This document shows, piece after piece, positions 55,046-63,723 of a stretch of 64,000 nucleotides of DNA. The stretch comes from Stackebrandtia endophytica (GTDB lineage Bacteria; Actinomycetota; Actinomycetes; Mycobacteriales; Micromonosporaceae), in NCBI RefSeq assembly GCF_006716355.1, contig NZ_VFOW01000001.1:1736001-1800000 (forward strand). Direction: 5' to 3'. The position numbers were made by a program, and so were the translations under genes. Position 1 is the stretch's first letter. Each line of letters begins with the position of its first letter. The notes under the pieces are model-generated. The model saw only the letters and a program-made list of their open reading frames with translations. It ran no database searches and had not been told where the DNA came from.

Positions 55046-55120
55046 CCGATACTCCTAGCACGCGCATGAACGCACGTCAGCCTACGCGGCTCGGTGCGTC
55101 ACCGGCAATACCCGCTTCGG

Positions 55121-56410
55121 TCACTCATCCGGAACCGAAGCCAACGTCACCTGAATCTCCTGCTGTTGGCCGTCGCGCTCGTATCCGATCGTGACGGTGT
55201 CACCGCCGGCGTACTTGAGGACCAGCGCCTGAAGCTGAACATCGGCGGTGATGCGGTGACCGTTGAACGAGGTGACGACGTCACCGGTGTCGAGTCCGGC
55301 CTCGTCGGCGGGTCCGCCGTTCTCGATGGTGTCGAGGGTGACGCCCAACTGTCCCGGCTTCGAAGGCTCCATCGTCACGCCCAGGACCGTGCGGTTGGCC
55401 GAACCGGTCTCGATGATCTCGGTGGCGATCCGGGTGACCTGGTTGGACGGGATCGCGAACCCCAGTCCGATGCTGCCGCCCTCGCCGTCGTCGTTGGCGA
55501 CGGTGTAGATCGAGGTGTTGACGCCTACCAACGCGCCACCGGCGTCGACGAGCGGACCGCCGGAGTTACCGGGGTTGATCGCCGCATCGGTCTGGATCGC
55601 GGCGGTCACGGTGCTGTCGCGTTCGGATTCGCCCGCCACGACCGGCCGGTCCAGTGCGGAGATGATGCCCTCGGTCACCGAATGGGACAGTCCCAGCGGT
55701 GCGCCGATCGCCACGACGGGATCACCCACGACCAGCGAGTTCGAGTCGGCTATCGCCAGGGCGGGCAGATCCCCCTGATCGACCTTGATGACGGCGATGT
55801 CGGTGGAGTTGGCCCCGCCGACGACCTCACCGGGGATCTCGGTGCCGTCGCTGAACTGGACGGAGATCCGGGCATCCCCCTCCGCCATCGCCGCGACATG
55901 CTGGTTGGTGACTATGTAACCCTCCGGGGAGAACACGAACCCGGAGCCCTGGCCGCCCTTGCCGCTGCCGTTGTCGACCCAGATGGTGACCACACTGGGC
56001 AGCACCTGGGCGATGATCTCCTGGTAGGAGCCGGCCGGCCGCTCGGTGTTGGGGCTGGTGAAGTTCGCGGTGGAGCCACCGCCGGAGGCGGCGTAGACCA
56101 TCAACGCGGCACCCAGGACGCCCGCCAGGAGCGACGTGGCGAGCGATATGACCACGACCAGACTGATACCGACCCCGGCGGGCTGCGACGGCGGCAGCGG
56201 CGGTTCGGTGGGCGGCAGGGCCGGAGTGGGTGTGTGTCGGACGACGGCGGGGGTGCTCGGATTCCGCCACGGGTCGTTGGCCGCGTTCTGCGCCCACCAG
56301 GGTGACTGCCCCGACGGTGGTTGCGGTGCGGGTGGCGGCGGTGGCACTCCCTGTCCGGTCGGGCCTGCCCACCGATTGGGATCGGTCGGCTGCGGGTTCC
56401 CCTCCGCCAT
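55121..56410 (-). CDS. htrA: HtrA-like serine protease with PDZ domain
   Basis: The protein has 429 residues from the ATG at 56410 (AGGAG/AGAGG upstream). A Pro-rich cytosolic head is followed by a membrane helix (about 82-105, GISLVVVISLATSLLAGVLGA). The trypsin-like domain has the catalytic triad in VTNQHVAAMAEG (His), STDIAVIKVD (Asp) and INPGNSGGPLVD (Ser). A C-terminal PDZ domain (about 335-425, GGPADEAGLDTGDVVTSFNGH) follows. It acts on misfolded envelope proteins. No sigE or rseA gene is upstream, unlike in mycobacteria. Confidence 0.95.
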   Translation of the reverse strand: MAEGNPQPTDPNRWAGPTGQGVPPPPPAPQPPSGQSPWWAQNAANDPWRNPSTPAVVRHTPTPALPPTEPPLPPSQPAGVGISLVVVISLATSLLAGVLGAALMVYAASGGGSTANFTSPNTERPAGSYQEIIAQVLPSVVTIWVDNGSGKGGQGSGFVFSPEGYIVTNQHVAAMAEGDARISVQFSDGTEIPGEVVGGANSTDIAVIKVDQGDLPALAIADSNSLVVGDPVVAIGAPLGLSHSVTEGIISALDRPVVAGESERDSTVTAAIQTDAAINPGNSGGPLVDAGGALVGVNTSIYTVANDDGEGGSIGLGFAIPSNQVTRIATEIIETGSANRTVLGVTMEPSKPGQLGVTLDTIENGGPADEAGLDTGDVVTSFNGHRITADVQLQALVLKYAGGDTVTIGYERDGQQQEIQVTLASVPDE

Positions 56411-57003
56411 CTTGTGGTCCTCTCCTGCACCTGTTGACGCCGAATCGTCCGAGGCGGCGATGACGGCGTCAATCGTATGATGCCCGCGCCGCTTGAGCGG
56501 TGGCCCGGGCACGGTCGAAGGTGGAGCGAGTGTCAGGCTACGCGGTTTCTGCCGGGCGAAACGACGTCACGGATCACATGACCGGCATCTCGACCGGCGA
56601 GAGTGACCTGATGCACAGTTGGCCCATCGTATCGACAGGTCGATCTTCTGACGGTGATTCCGATATGAATCCACCCGACAGCGGCCGGGAGCGGGTCCGG
56701 TCGATCCGAGCACGGCTCGTCGACGGACCGGGATCGTGTTTCGGCCGTGGGTGCGGGCTCCGCCCGTCGGTATGCCGAGGTGACGTGCCCGGTTTCCCAG
56801 TCGTGTTCACACGATTTAGCCGGTCGTGTTCACAGCGGCTTCCTGCCGTGTTCCACGGTGTGGGGATGAGCCACGGCTCCGGCGACAGACCTCCCTGTCG
56901 CCGGAGCCGGTGGTTCTACTGATCGGTACGGGCACCGCTGAGCCTGGCAGTACACGGAGCCGGTACTCATGGGGGTGACGGATCGATGAGTTGGCAACCC
57001 GAC
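56411..57003. other. Intergenic region, 593 bp
   Basis: Upstream region of htrA and downstream region of the DUF3117 gene. A plus-strand frame covers much of it but has no domain or good start, so I leave it out. The hairpin at 56874-56909 is the only clear element. Confidence 0.5.
56874..56909 (-). terminator. Hairpin, likely terminator of the DUF3117 gene
   Basis: A perfect 15-bp stem (56874-56888 with 56895-56909) has a six-base loop, about 95 bases beyond the DUF3117 stop. No T-tract. Confidence 0.65.
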
Positions 57004-57177
57004 TCAAACTAACGCGTTGAGGTTCCGCAGCTCTTCGGCCAGAGTGTCGACTTCGTCCTGGGTCATTTCGACCACGAGTCGGCCGCCTCCTTCGAGCGGG
57101 ACCCGCATGACGATGCCGCGGCCCTCCTTGGTGACCTCCAACGGACCGTCGCCTGTCCGCGGTTTCATGGCCGCCAT
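57004..57177 (-). CDS. DUF3117 family small protein
   Basis: The product has 57 residues: MAAMKPRTGDGPLEVTKEG, then GIVMRVPLEGGGRLVVEMT and DEVDTLAEELRNLNALV. This is the highly conserved actinobacterial DUF3117 family. GAGGGGAG precedes the ATG at 57177. Function unknown; it usually lies near tag and sigE-region genes. Confidence 0.92.
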   Translation of the reverse strand: MAAMKPRTGDGPLEVTKEGRGIVMRVPLEGGGRLVVEMTQDEVDTLAEELRNLNALV

Positions 57178-57549
57178 GTGTTGACTCCCCTCGACTTGTT
57201 GCCGCGGTGTGCGGCGCTCATGGGTGGGACATTATGTCAGTCGTTTCAACCCTGTGCCGAAACGCTCGACGAACAATCTTCCCTGATGAGCCCGCCGAAT
57301 TCCAAACCGGCCCGGCCGTCATGTGACGCATACTTGAGATTCTGACCATTTTCTGTCACACTCGCTGCGGGTCGGGTGCCTCGAAACCCGTGGTGATCGC
57401 CGATGAGAACAGCCCCTGGTCACATTGGGTGAGGGCACCGCCTCACCCGCCAGGTGTGTCCCATCGATCCCGCCACACGGCGCGCACCACGATCATTCGC
57501 ACCCGGCATTCATACACAGGACCTCTAGAGCGGAACGGATTCACACGCG
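57178..57549. other. Intergenic region, 372 bp
   Basis: The divergent spacer between the DUF3117 gene and the PaaX regulator. It contains AT-rich stretches around 57325-57360 that may hold promoters. I see no gene. Confidence 0.45.
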
Positions 57550-58332
57550 ATGCACGCGCGCTCGGCGCTGTTCGATCTGTTCGGCGACCATCTGCGCGCC
57601 CGAGGAGGCCAGGCGCCGGTGGCGGCACTGGTGAACCTGCTGGCACCGCTGGGCATCAACGCCCCGGCGGTGCGGACCGCCGTGTCCCGCATGGTGAAAC
57701 AGGGCTGGCTGACCGCCGCCTCACTCGACGGGCAGCGCGGCTACGCCCTGACCCGTCGGGGTGTGCAGCGACTCGACGAGACCGCCGCCCGGATCTACCG
57801 AACCCGTGACCCCCGTTGGGAGGGCAACCTCGACCTGGTCATGTTCCCGCCACCGGCCGACCGGCGACAGCGTGGTCAACTCGCCGACGCACTCCGGTTC
57901 CACGGCTACGGCCCGCTGACCGCCGGCACCTGGATCTCACCTTGGCGGGCCGGGGACCTGGACCAGGTGTTCGCCGAGGCGGGAGTGCCATTCGACCGGT
58001 TCACCTCGCGCCACCACGGCGACACGATCGCCCTGACCCGACGCGCCTGGGATCTGGACGCGTTGGCCAAGCGCTACCGGGACTTCGTCGCCACCATGGA
58101 ACCGATGGTCAATCTGGTGGGGACCAGTACCGGTGACCAGCTCGCCTACACTGTCCGATGTGAACTTGTGCACGCGTTTCGGGTGTTCCTGTTCTCCGAT
58201 CCGCAGCTACCGGCGCAGCTGTGCCCGCCGGAGTGGGCCGGCAGTACCGCCGCCGCGTTCTTCGACGCACAGGCGGCCCGACTGCGCCCCGCCGCCGACC
58301 GTTTCGTCGACCGTTGTCTACATCTGAGGTGA
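57550..58332 (+). CDS. PaaX family transcriptional regulator
   Basis: The protein has 260 residues. An N-terminal winged helix (ARSALFDLFGDHLRARGG, INAPAVRTAVSRMVKQGWL) is followed by the PaaX central and C-terminal domains (FPPPADRRQRGQLADALRFHGYGPLTAGTWISP, CLHLR at the end). PaaX represses phenylacetate catabolism and is relieved by phenylacetyl-CoA. It lies four bases before an enoyl-CoA hydratase gene, which it probably controls; the rest of a paa cluster is not here. Confidence 0.9.
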   Translation: MHARSALFDLFGDHLRARGGQAPVAALVNLLAPLGINAPAVRTAVSRMVKQGWLTAASLDGQRGYALTRRGVQRLDETAARIYRTRDPRWEGNLDLVMFPPPADRRQRGQLADALRFHGYGPLTAGTWISPWRAGDLDQVFAEAGVPFDRFTSRHHGDTIALTRRAWDLDALAKRYRDFVATMEPMVNLVGTSTGDQLAYTVRCELVHAFRVFLFSDPQLPAQLCPPEWAGSTAAAFFDAQAARLRPAADRFVDRCLHLR

Positions 58333-58336
58333 AAGA

Positions 58337-59119
58337 ATGACCGAACCCGTCCTGGCGTCCACTGCGGATGGACTCACCACCGTCACCGTCAACCGTCCGG
58401 AGGCGCTCAATGCACTCAACACGCCGGTCAAGGAGGCACTACTGGCCGCATTGACCGCTGCGGCAAGCGATCCGGCCTGCCGCGCGGTGTTGTTGACCGG
58501 CGCCGGTGAACGCGCGTTCTGCGTCGGACAGGATCTTCGGGAACACGTCGAGAATCTACGCGGTGACGATCCACTCGCGACGGTACGGGACCATTTCAAC
58601 CCGATCGCGGCCGCGCTCTTCAACATGCCCAAACCGGTGGTCGCCGCGGTGCGCGGTGCCGCAGCCGGCGCCGGCGCCTCACTGGCGTTCCTGGCCGACT
58701 TCCGCATCGGCGGGCCGTCGACCGGCTTCACCATGGCCTTCGCGGGCATCGGACTGGCCGCCGACACCGGGGCCAGCTACACCCTGCCACGCCTGGTCGG
58801 ACCGGCGGTCGCCGCCGAGATGTTGATGCTCAACCGCAAGGTCGCCGCCGAACGGGCACTGCAACTGGGTCTGCTCACCGAACTGGTCGACACCGACGAC
58901 GACGTGCTGCCACGGGCGACCGCGCTGGCGACCGAACTGGCCGCCGGCCCCACCGTCTGTTTCGCACAGATGAAACGCCAACTGCGCCAGAACGGCGACT
59001 TCGACACCGCGTTGACGACCGAGGCCGAAGCCCAGGCCGCGTGCGGATTCACCGCCGACCATGCGGGCGCCGTGGACGCGTTCGTCAACAAGCGCAGGCC
59101 CACCTTCGAGGGAAGGTAG
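58337..59119 (+). CDS. Enoyl-CoA hydratase/isomerase family protein
   Basis: The protein has 260 residues. The crotonase core NRPEALNALNTPVKEAL, RAFCVGQDLREH, PKPVVAAVRGAAAGAGASLAF and FTMAFAGIGLAADTGASYTLPRLVG are clear. The last string, with Asp in AADTG, matches PaaG-type isomerases more than fatty-acid hydratases. With the preceding PaaX gene it suggests handling of an aromatic acyl-CoA. It ends at a strong bidirectional hairpin. Confidence 0.9.
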   Translation: MTEPVLASTADGLTTVTVNRPEALNALNTPVKEALLAALTAAASDPACRAVLLTGAGERAFCVGQDLREHVENLRGDDPLATVRDHFNPIAAALFNMPKPVVAAVRGAAAGAGASLAFLADFRIGGPSTGFTMAFAGIGLAADTGASYTLPRLVGPAVAAEMLMLNRKVAAERALQLGLLTELVDTDDDVLPRATALATELAAGPTVCFAQMKRQLRQNGDFDTALTTEAEAQAACGFTADHAGAVDAFVNKRRPTFEGR

Positions 59120-59131
59120 CCGACCGCCGAC

Positions 59132-59159
59132 GTCGCCGACGGGCGTGCCCGTCGGCGAC
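59132..59159. terminator. Bidirectional terminator
   Basis: Two 13-base arms (59132-59144 and 59147-59159) pair perfectly around a two-base centre, between the convergent hydratase and the small minus-strand gene. Confidence 0.8.
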
Positions 59160-59162
59160 GAG

Positions 59163-59381
59163 TCAGTCCTCCTCGGGGTCCATCTCGGTCACCGCGCCAC
59201 CCACATAGGCCTGCATCGCCAACTCGTCGCCGCTGGGCGAGATGAAGATCGGAAGTTCCTCGGGGCCGAGCGCGTTGACGTACTCCCAGAAGTCGGCGGC
59301 GGCGTCGGCGCGACCGTCCGCCTCTATCGGCATGGCCAGTGTGACCAGCCATTGCCGACGCGGCATCGGGGAGTCGCTCAT
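59163..59381 (-). CDS. Small conserved protein coupled to tag
   Basis: The protein has 72 residues from the ATG at 59381, which shares one base with the tag stop (TGATG). RRQWLVTLAMPIEADGRADAAADFWEYV and FISPSGDELAMQAYVGGAVTEMDPEED form a compact acidic domain of a type seen in actinobacterial hypothetical proteins. Function unknown. Confidence 0.72.
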   Translation of the reverse strand: MSDSPMPRRQWLVTLAMPIEADGRADAAADFWEYVNALGPEELPIFISPSGDELAMQAYVGGAVTEMDPEED

Positions 59382-59977
59382 CAATGTGTCCCTTCCAGGT
59401 CTCGGGCGGCCACATGGCAGCCCGCCAGGTGATCGTCCACCATTCCGGTGGCCTGCATGAGTGCGTACGCGGTGGTGGGACCGACGAAACGGAATCCCAG
59501 TTTCTTCAACCGTTTGGCCATCGCGGTGGATTCGACCGTTACAGCGGGGACCTGGCCGAAGTCGACCGGCCGGTGCCGGGCGGTGGCATCGGGTGCGAAA
59601 GACCACAACAGACTCGACAACGATTCGGACATCGAGGCCGCCACCCGCGCATTGTTCACAGTGGCCTCGATCTTTGCGCGGTTTCGGACGATTCCCTTGT
59701 CGGTCAACAACTGTTCGACATCGTCGTCGGTGAAACGGGCGACCTCGGCGATGTGAAATCCCCTGAACGCCGATCGAAACGCGTCACGCTTACGCAGAAT
59801 GGTCAACCAGGACAGTCCCGATTGGAATGCTTCGAGGCTGACCCGTTCGAACAGCGCGTCCTCGTCGGTGACCTCCCGACCCCACTCGTCATCGTGGTAG
59901 TGCCGGTAGATCTCGGGCGAGGCACCCCAGCGACACCGCAACAGGCCGTCATCGCCCCGAACCAGGTCAGCCGTCAT
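59381..59977 (-). CDS. tag: DNA-3-methyladenine glycosylase I
   Basis: The protein has 198 residues from the ATG at 59977. RCRWGASPEIYRHYHDDEWGREV, LFERVSLEAFQSGLSWLTILRKR, AFRGFHIAEVARF and GFRFVGPTTAYALMQATGMVDDHLAGCH are the Tag family hallmarks, including the zinc-binding His/Cys at the end. It excises 3-methyladenine from DNA. It overlaps the upstream DivIVA-like gene by 11 bases and the downstream small gene by one. Confidence 0.95.
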   Translation of the reverse strand: MTADLVRGDDGLLRCRWGASPEIYRHYHDDEWGREVTDEDALFERVSLEAFQSGLSWLTILRKRDAFRSAFRGFHIAEVARFTDDDVEQLLTDKGIVRNRAKIEATVNNARVAASMSESLSSLLWSFAPDATARHRPVDFGQVPAVTVESTAMAKRLKKLGFRFVGPTTAYALMQATGMVDDHLAGCHVAARDLEGTH

Positions 59978-60407
59978 CGGGGTCCCGCTTGAGAGACACG
60001 GCATCGGGGTCCATTCGAGCGGTCGCCGCGGTGTCGTCGCCCAACTCCCCCAGCGCCTTCTGCCGAACGTCACGCAACGAGTCGGCCTCCTCGGTGCGTC
60101 CAGCACGCAACGCGCTGACCTCACCGGCCAACACCTTGATCAGCTCGTCCTTGAAGCCCACATCGTAGGCGACTCGGGCGACCGCCTCATCGACCTGACT
60201 CGTCCGGTAGCCGCGCAGCCCGGTGTCGAACCGCGCCGCCAGGACGTCGGACTCCGACAGCGGTCGATCGGTCGGCAGATCAAGCGGCGGGCCGTCGTGA
60301 CGGACCGCCGTCAGGCCGGGATCGTCACCGGTCACCAGCACCACGATCGCGAACGCAATGCCACAGGCCAGCGCCACCACCAACACGATGAGGAGAAACT
60401 CCATCAT
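59967..60407 (-). CDS. DivIVA-domain membrane protein
   Basis: The protein has 146 residues from the ATG at 60407, with GAGG nine bases upstream; ATGs at 60416 and 60404 are alternatives. A membrane helix (MEFLLIVLVVALACGIAFAIVVL) is followed by a DivIVA-like repeat (LAARFDTGLRGYRTSQVDEAVARVAYDV) and a helical tail. Homologues occur directly upstream of tag in mycobacteria. Possibly a polar or septal membrane factor, which is inferred from the fold. Confidence 0.82.
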   Translation of the reverse strand: MMEFLLIVLVVALACGIAFAIVVLVTGDDPGLTAVRHDGPPLDLPTDRPLSESDVLAARFDTGLRGYRTSQVDEAVARVAYDVGFKDELIKVLAGEVSALRAGRTEEADSLRDVRQKALGELGDDTAATARMDPDAVSLKRDPDDG

Positions 60408-60545
60408 GTCGAGCATCCTCGCATGGGGGCGCCAGCCGGTTCTCGGAGGTTGTCCGCATGCGGATACCTCGACATCCCGCATCCGAAACCGCGAGGCGAT
60501 GCCCACACGTCATCACGACGGTGTCGGGCTTGACCGGACACCCTC

Positions 60546-61823
60546 TCAGCCGGTGAGGAAGGCCGTCGCCGCGTCGGCCAGCAGGGCCGGATCGTCGGCA
60601 CCGCACAGTTCACGTGACGAGTGCATCGACAGAATCGCGATACCCACGTCGACGGTGAGAACCCCCAGCTTCGCGGCGGTGATCGGACCGATGGTGGTAC
60701 CGCACGGCAACGAGTTGCGGTTCACGTAGGACTGCCAGGGAACACCGGCGCGGTCGCACGCTTCGACGAACACGGCCTGGCCCAGGCCTTCGGAGGCGTA
60801 TCGCTGGTTCACGTTCACCTTGAGGATCGGTCCACCACCGGCAACCGGGTGGTGACCGGGCTCGTGCCGTTCGACGTAGTTGGGGTGCACGGCGTGGCCG
60901 GTGTCGGAGGACATCACGACACTGTCGGCGAAGGCACGCGCGGTGTCCTCGACTCCGGCTCCGCGCGCGGCGAGTACGCGGCGCAGGATCGTGTCCAGGA
61001 TCGGACCACCGGCACCGGTGTAGGACTCACTGCCGGTCTCCTCGTGGTCGAAGGCGGCCAGCACCGGGATGTGGGTGGGGTCCTCCTGCGCGGCGGCGGC
61101 CAAGGCGGCGGCTCCGGCGTGCACCGACACCAGGTTGTCGAGGCGGGGGCAGGCCAGCAGTTCGTTGTCCTTGCCGAGGTATGCGGGTGGCTGTACATCG
61201 TGGACCACCAGGTCCCAGCCCACCACGTCGTCGGCGTCCAGGCCGGCCGTGGCCGCGACGGTGGCGATGAGTTCGCCCTCGGTCGGCTCGCCGAGGCCCC
61301 ATAGCGGCGTCATGTGGTTCTGCGCGTCGAGGACCTGACCGTCGTTGACTGCCCGGTCCAGGTGAATGGCGAGCCGGGGCACCCGCAGCAGCGGCCGGTT
61401 GATGGAGACCAGGTGCGGTTGACCGTCCCGGGTCACCAGCCGTCCGGACAGGCCGAGATCACGATCGAGCCAGGTGTCACGCGGGACGCCACCGTAGATC
61501 TCCACCCCGACCTGCCGCCAACCGGCGGAACCGGTGTCGGGGTGCGGTTTGACCTTCAGGGTCGGCGAGTCGGTGTGGGCACCGAAGACGCGGAACCCGG
61601 TGGCCGGACCGGCCGACTCGGGTACATACCAGGCGACGAGGGCTCCCGCTCGGATCACGTATTTGCCGCCGGGTTCGTCGTCCCACTCATCGGTTTCGGT
61701 CAACTGCCGGAATCCGGCGGCGGCCAACAGTCCGGCGGCCTCGCTGGCCGCGTGGTACGGAGAGGTCGCCTTGGTGACGAAGCTGATGAGGTCGTCGGTG
61801 TGTCGGCGGTCGAAACGTGGCAT
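60546..61823 (-). CDS. M18 family aminopeptidase
   Basis: The protein has 425 residues. Zinc ligands and catalytic residues appear in VFGAHTDSPTLKVKP, CPRLDNLVSVHAG, AAFDHEETGSESYTGAGG and MSSDTGHAVHPNY, and the last ligand in LSMHSSRELCG. This is the aspartyl/leucyl aminopeptidase family (ApeB/PepC type), a cytosolic tetrahedral dodecamer in characterised members. The gene stands alone. Confidence 0.94.
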   Translation of the reverse strand: MPRFDRRHTDDLISFVTKATSPYHAASEAAGLLAAAGFRQLTETDEWDDEPGGKYVIRAGALVAWYVPESAGPATGFRVFGAHTDSPTLKVKPHPDTGSAGWRQVGVEIYGGVPRDTWLDRDLGLSGRLVTRDGQPHLVSINRPLLRVPRLAIHLDRAVNDGQVLDAQNHMTPLWGLGEPTEGELIATVAATAGLDADDVVGWDLVVHDVQPPAYLGKDNELLACPRLDNLVSVHAGAAALAAAAQEDPTHIPVLAAFDHEETGSESYTGAGGPILDTILRRVLAARGAGVEDTARAFADSVVMSSDTGHAVHPNYVERHEPGHHPVAGGGPILKVNVNQRYASEGLGQAVFVEACDRAGVPWQSYVNRNSLPCGTTIGPITAAKLGVLTVDVGIAILSMHSSRELCGADDPALLADAATAFLTG

Positions 61824-62546
61824 GACGGTGATGATCTCCCGGCGGGTTGATGGAACCGTCTGGAGAGCCTACGTCGTCCCCGCGTGTTACGGCCAGGTGC
61901 GACCGATCACGCCAACCAGATCACATCCGTTCGGCGGAGAACCACCATCGGCCGTCTGCCTGCGGTGGAGATCCGTCGCCCCGTCCCCCACACCTTTCAC
62001 TCACCCGGGTGAAACAACGCCCGAGACGACAAGGCCGTCCACCACCGCTCGACCACGGGAACCAGAACAGCCAGCCCAGCCGACTCTCTCATCCCAGCAG
62101 CCCAACAAGACCAGGCCCAACAGAGTCGCCATCGACCACAGACTTCACCCCCGACGATCCCAAAGAAACCTGCCCCCCGACAACTCCCCATCACGTTCAA
62201 GTGAGACAGCCCGCACGGCGGGACAGGAACAATCGTGCCCAGGCAAGCCGAGCTGGCCCCAAATCAACGCCCGCCCGCTCTCCAAAACAGGACGAAAGAA
62301 CACTCGGTCAGTTAGCAAGACAAGGCTCAACAAAGCCGCCACCGACCACAGACGTCCACCCCAACGAACCTCAAAAATCTTGCAAATCCGAGGTAACCGG
62401 AAATCAAGTCGAAGAGAGAAGACTGCCAGTGCGGGACAGGGATATTTGTGCCCTGGCAAGGCGGAGGCGGAGCTAGTACGTTCTTTGTACTTGCGACAAC
62501 GACAACGCCGCCAGGGTGCAAATAGACCCGTCCCGCACCGGCAGGA
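61824..62546. other. Intergenic region with decayed repeat, 723 bp
   Basis: No supportable gene. Two diverged copies of about 155 bases (62103-62256 and 62315-62474) lie in direct orientation. Short frames in this stretch repeat each other's sequence but have no starts, domains or codon bias. It may be the remnant of a duplicated gene or mobile element. Confidence 0.55.
62103..62474. repeat. Degenerate direct repeat, about 155-bp units
   Basis: The segments 62103-62256 and 62315-62474 align over their length with shared strings such as CGACCACAGAC and CGGGACAGG, at an offset near 212 bases. Similarity is partial, so the duplication is old. Confidence 0.6.
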
Positions 62547-62828
62547 TTAAAAGCCGATGTCGATGGAGGTGCCTTCGCTGTCCTTCCAGTCGAAGTCGTC
62601 GTCCTTGTCGCTGTTCTGGATGACGTCGTCGCTGTAGTGCATCAGGCGCTCGCCGGAGTCCTTGTCGTAGCGGCCGAACACCGGGGGCAGTGCCTTCTGG
62701 GCGGGCGTCCAGATGGCTTCCTCGTCGAGGTAGTCCTCGTCATCGGTCTCGGGGAGCTCTACCTGGTCCTCGAATCCCCGCGCCGGTTCGCGCCAGGCGG
62801 CGGAGTCGTGGGATGGGGAGACGGACAT
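62547..62828 (-). CDS. Small acidic protein at a type VII secretion locus
   Basis: The protein has 93 residues from the ATG at 62828 (GAGG upstream). It is strongly acidic (ELPETDDEDYLDEEAIW, SDKDDDFDWKDSEG) with an aromatic core (PPVFGRYDKDSGERLMHYSDD). Not a WXG100 protein. It lies 200 bases downstream of the YbaB-like gene pair, on the same strand. Function unknown. Confidence 0.7.
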   Translation of the reverse strand: MSVSPSHDSAAWREPARGFEDQVELPETDDEDYLDEEAIWTPAQKALPPVFGRYDKDSGERLMHYSDDVIQNSDKDDDFDWKDSEGTSIDIGF

Positions 62829-63028
62829 GGGAAAAACCTCGACTGGGTCGTGTGATGTATATTGTGGAGTGTGGTGATCGACGCTCGGGCTGCCCCGCGG
62901 CGGCCGAGGTGTCTCGACAACACGAGCACGTCGAACGCACGCGCCCGGATCGACCGGACACGTCGTGGCCGAATCGGGGTATAGAAGGGCAATACTACCG
63001 GTCGATCTTGGTAATCCCCAGTCCCGTC

Positions 63029-63325
63029 CTACCGGTTAGCGACGGCTTCTCGCAGTCGGTCGGGTAGGTCGGCGTAGGCGGATCGGCTGGCCTGGCGAAT
63101 ACTCTCGGCCAGGTTCTCGGCTCCGGCTCGCATCGCCTCCGGTGTTATCCGCAGTGCCTTGAGCACACCGGTGGAATCGACTTCGGCGGTGACGTCACCG
63201 GCCGGACTGGTGGCCACCGACCGCACCGCCTCCAATCGGCTCTGCAACACACTGGCCTGTTTGGCCTCGTGTTTCATCTGCCTGTCGAGTTCGGCCAGTC
63301 CGGTGGCTTTGTCCAGTTCTGCCAT
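63029..63325 (-). CDS. YbaB/EbfC-like protein 1
   Basis: The protein has 98 residues. An N-terminal helix (LAELDRQMKHEAKQASVLQSRLEAV) precedes a beta core (DVTAEVDSTGVLKALRITPEAM) and a C-terminal helix (AENLAESIRQASRSAYADLPDRL). This is the YbaB/EbfC fold, which binds DNA in characterised members. In actinobacteria such genes often sit in ESX/type VII loci, where their role is unclear. Confidence 0.82.
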   Translation of the reverse strand: MAELDKATGLAELDRQMKHEAKQASVLQSRLEAVRSVATSPAGDVTAEVDSTGVLKALRITPEAMRAGAENLAESIRQASRSAYADLPDRLREAVANR

Positions 63326-63369
63326 CGGATTCCTCCCGTCGCGTGCTGCCCTACTGGTCCGGCACCGGT

Positions 63370-63645
63370 TCAGCGGCGTCGCCGAGGCAGCCCCCCGTGG
63401 GGAGCGGGTTCGGGGACGGCATTCGCCTGAGCCTTCGCCAGTGCCTGATCGTATAGCCCCAGCACCTCAGAAGTCACCCCCTCGTGTCCAGCCGACATCG
63501 CCTCATCCGTCAGGTGGAGTTCCAACAGCTCACCGGTGTGACTGACGGCGATACGACAACCGGTGGCCCCTTCGACGCGCCCGGGTTCGGGATCGGCGGC
63601 GCGGCCGAGTCTGGCGGTGGGTGGCGAATCTACCGTCCCTGACAC
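63370..63645 (-). CDS. YbaB/EbfC-like protein 2
   Basis: The protein has 91 residues. GCRIAVSHTGELLELHLTDEAM followed by SEVLGLYDQALAKAQANAVPEP resembles the beta core and last helix of YbaB-like proteins, while the usual first helix is replaced by a disordered head. It lies 44 bases upstream of its relative and 78 bases downstream of the secretion ATPase gene. Confidence 0.72.
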   Translation of the reverse strand: MSGTVDSPPTARLGRAADPEPGRVEGATGCRIAVSHTGELLELHLTDEAMSAGHEGVTSEVLGLYDQALAKAQANAVPEPAPHGGLPRRRR

Positions 63646-63723
63646 TGTTTCTCCTTTGGGGATGGTGAGTGGTGAGCGGTGCCGGTGGGATCACCGTGAA
63701 TCCCACCGGCACCGGACAGCTTC

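Noticed and set aside
56500-56922. Plus-strand frame of 140 codons between htrA and the DUF3117 gene
   Set aside because: No domain, no good ribosome-binding site, and it runs through the hairpin at 56874-56909. More likely spacer.
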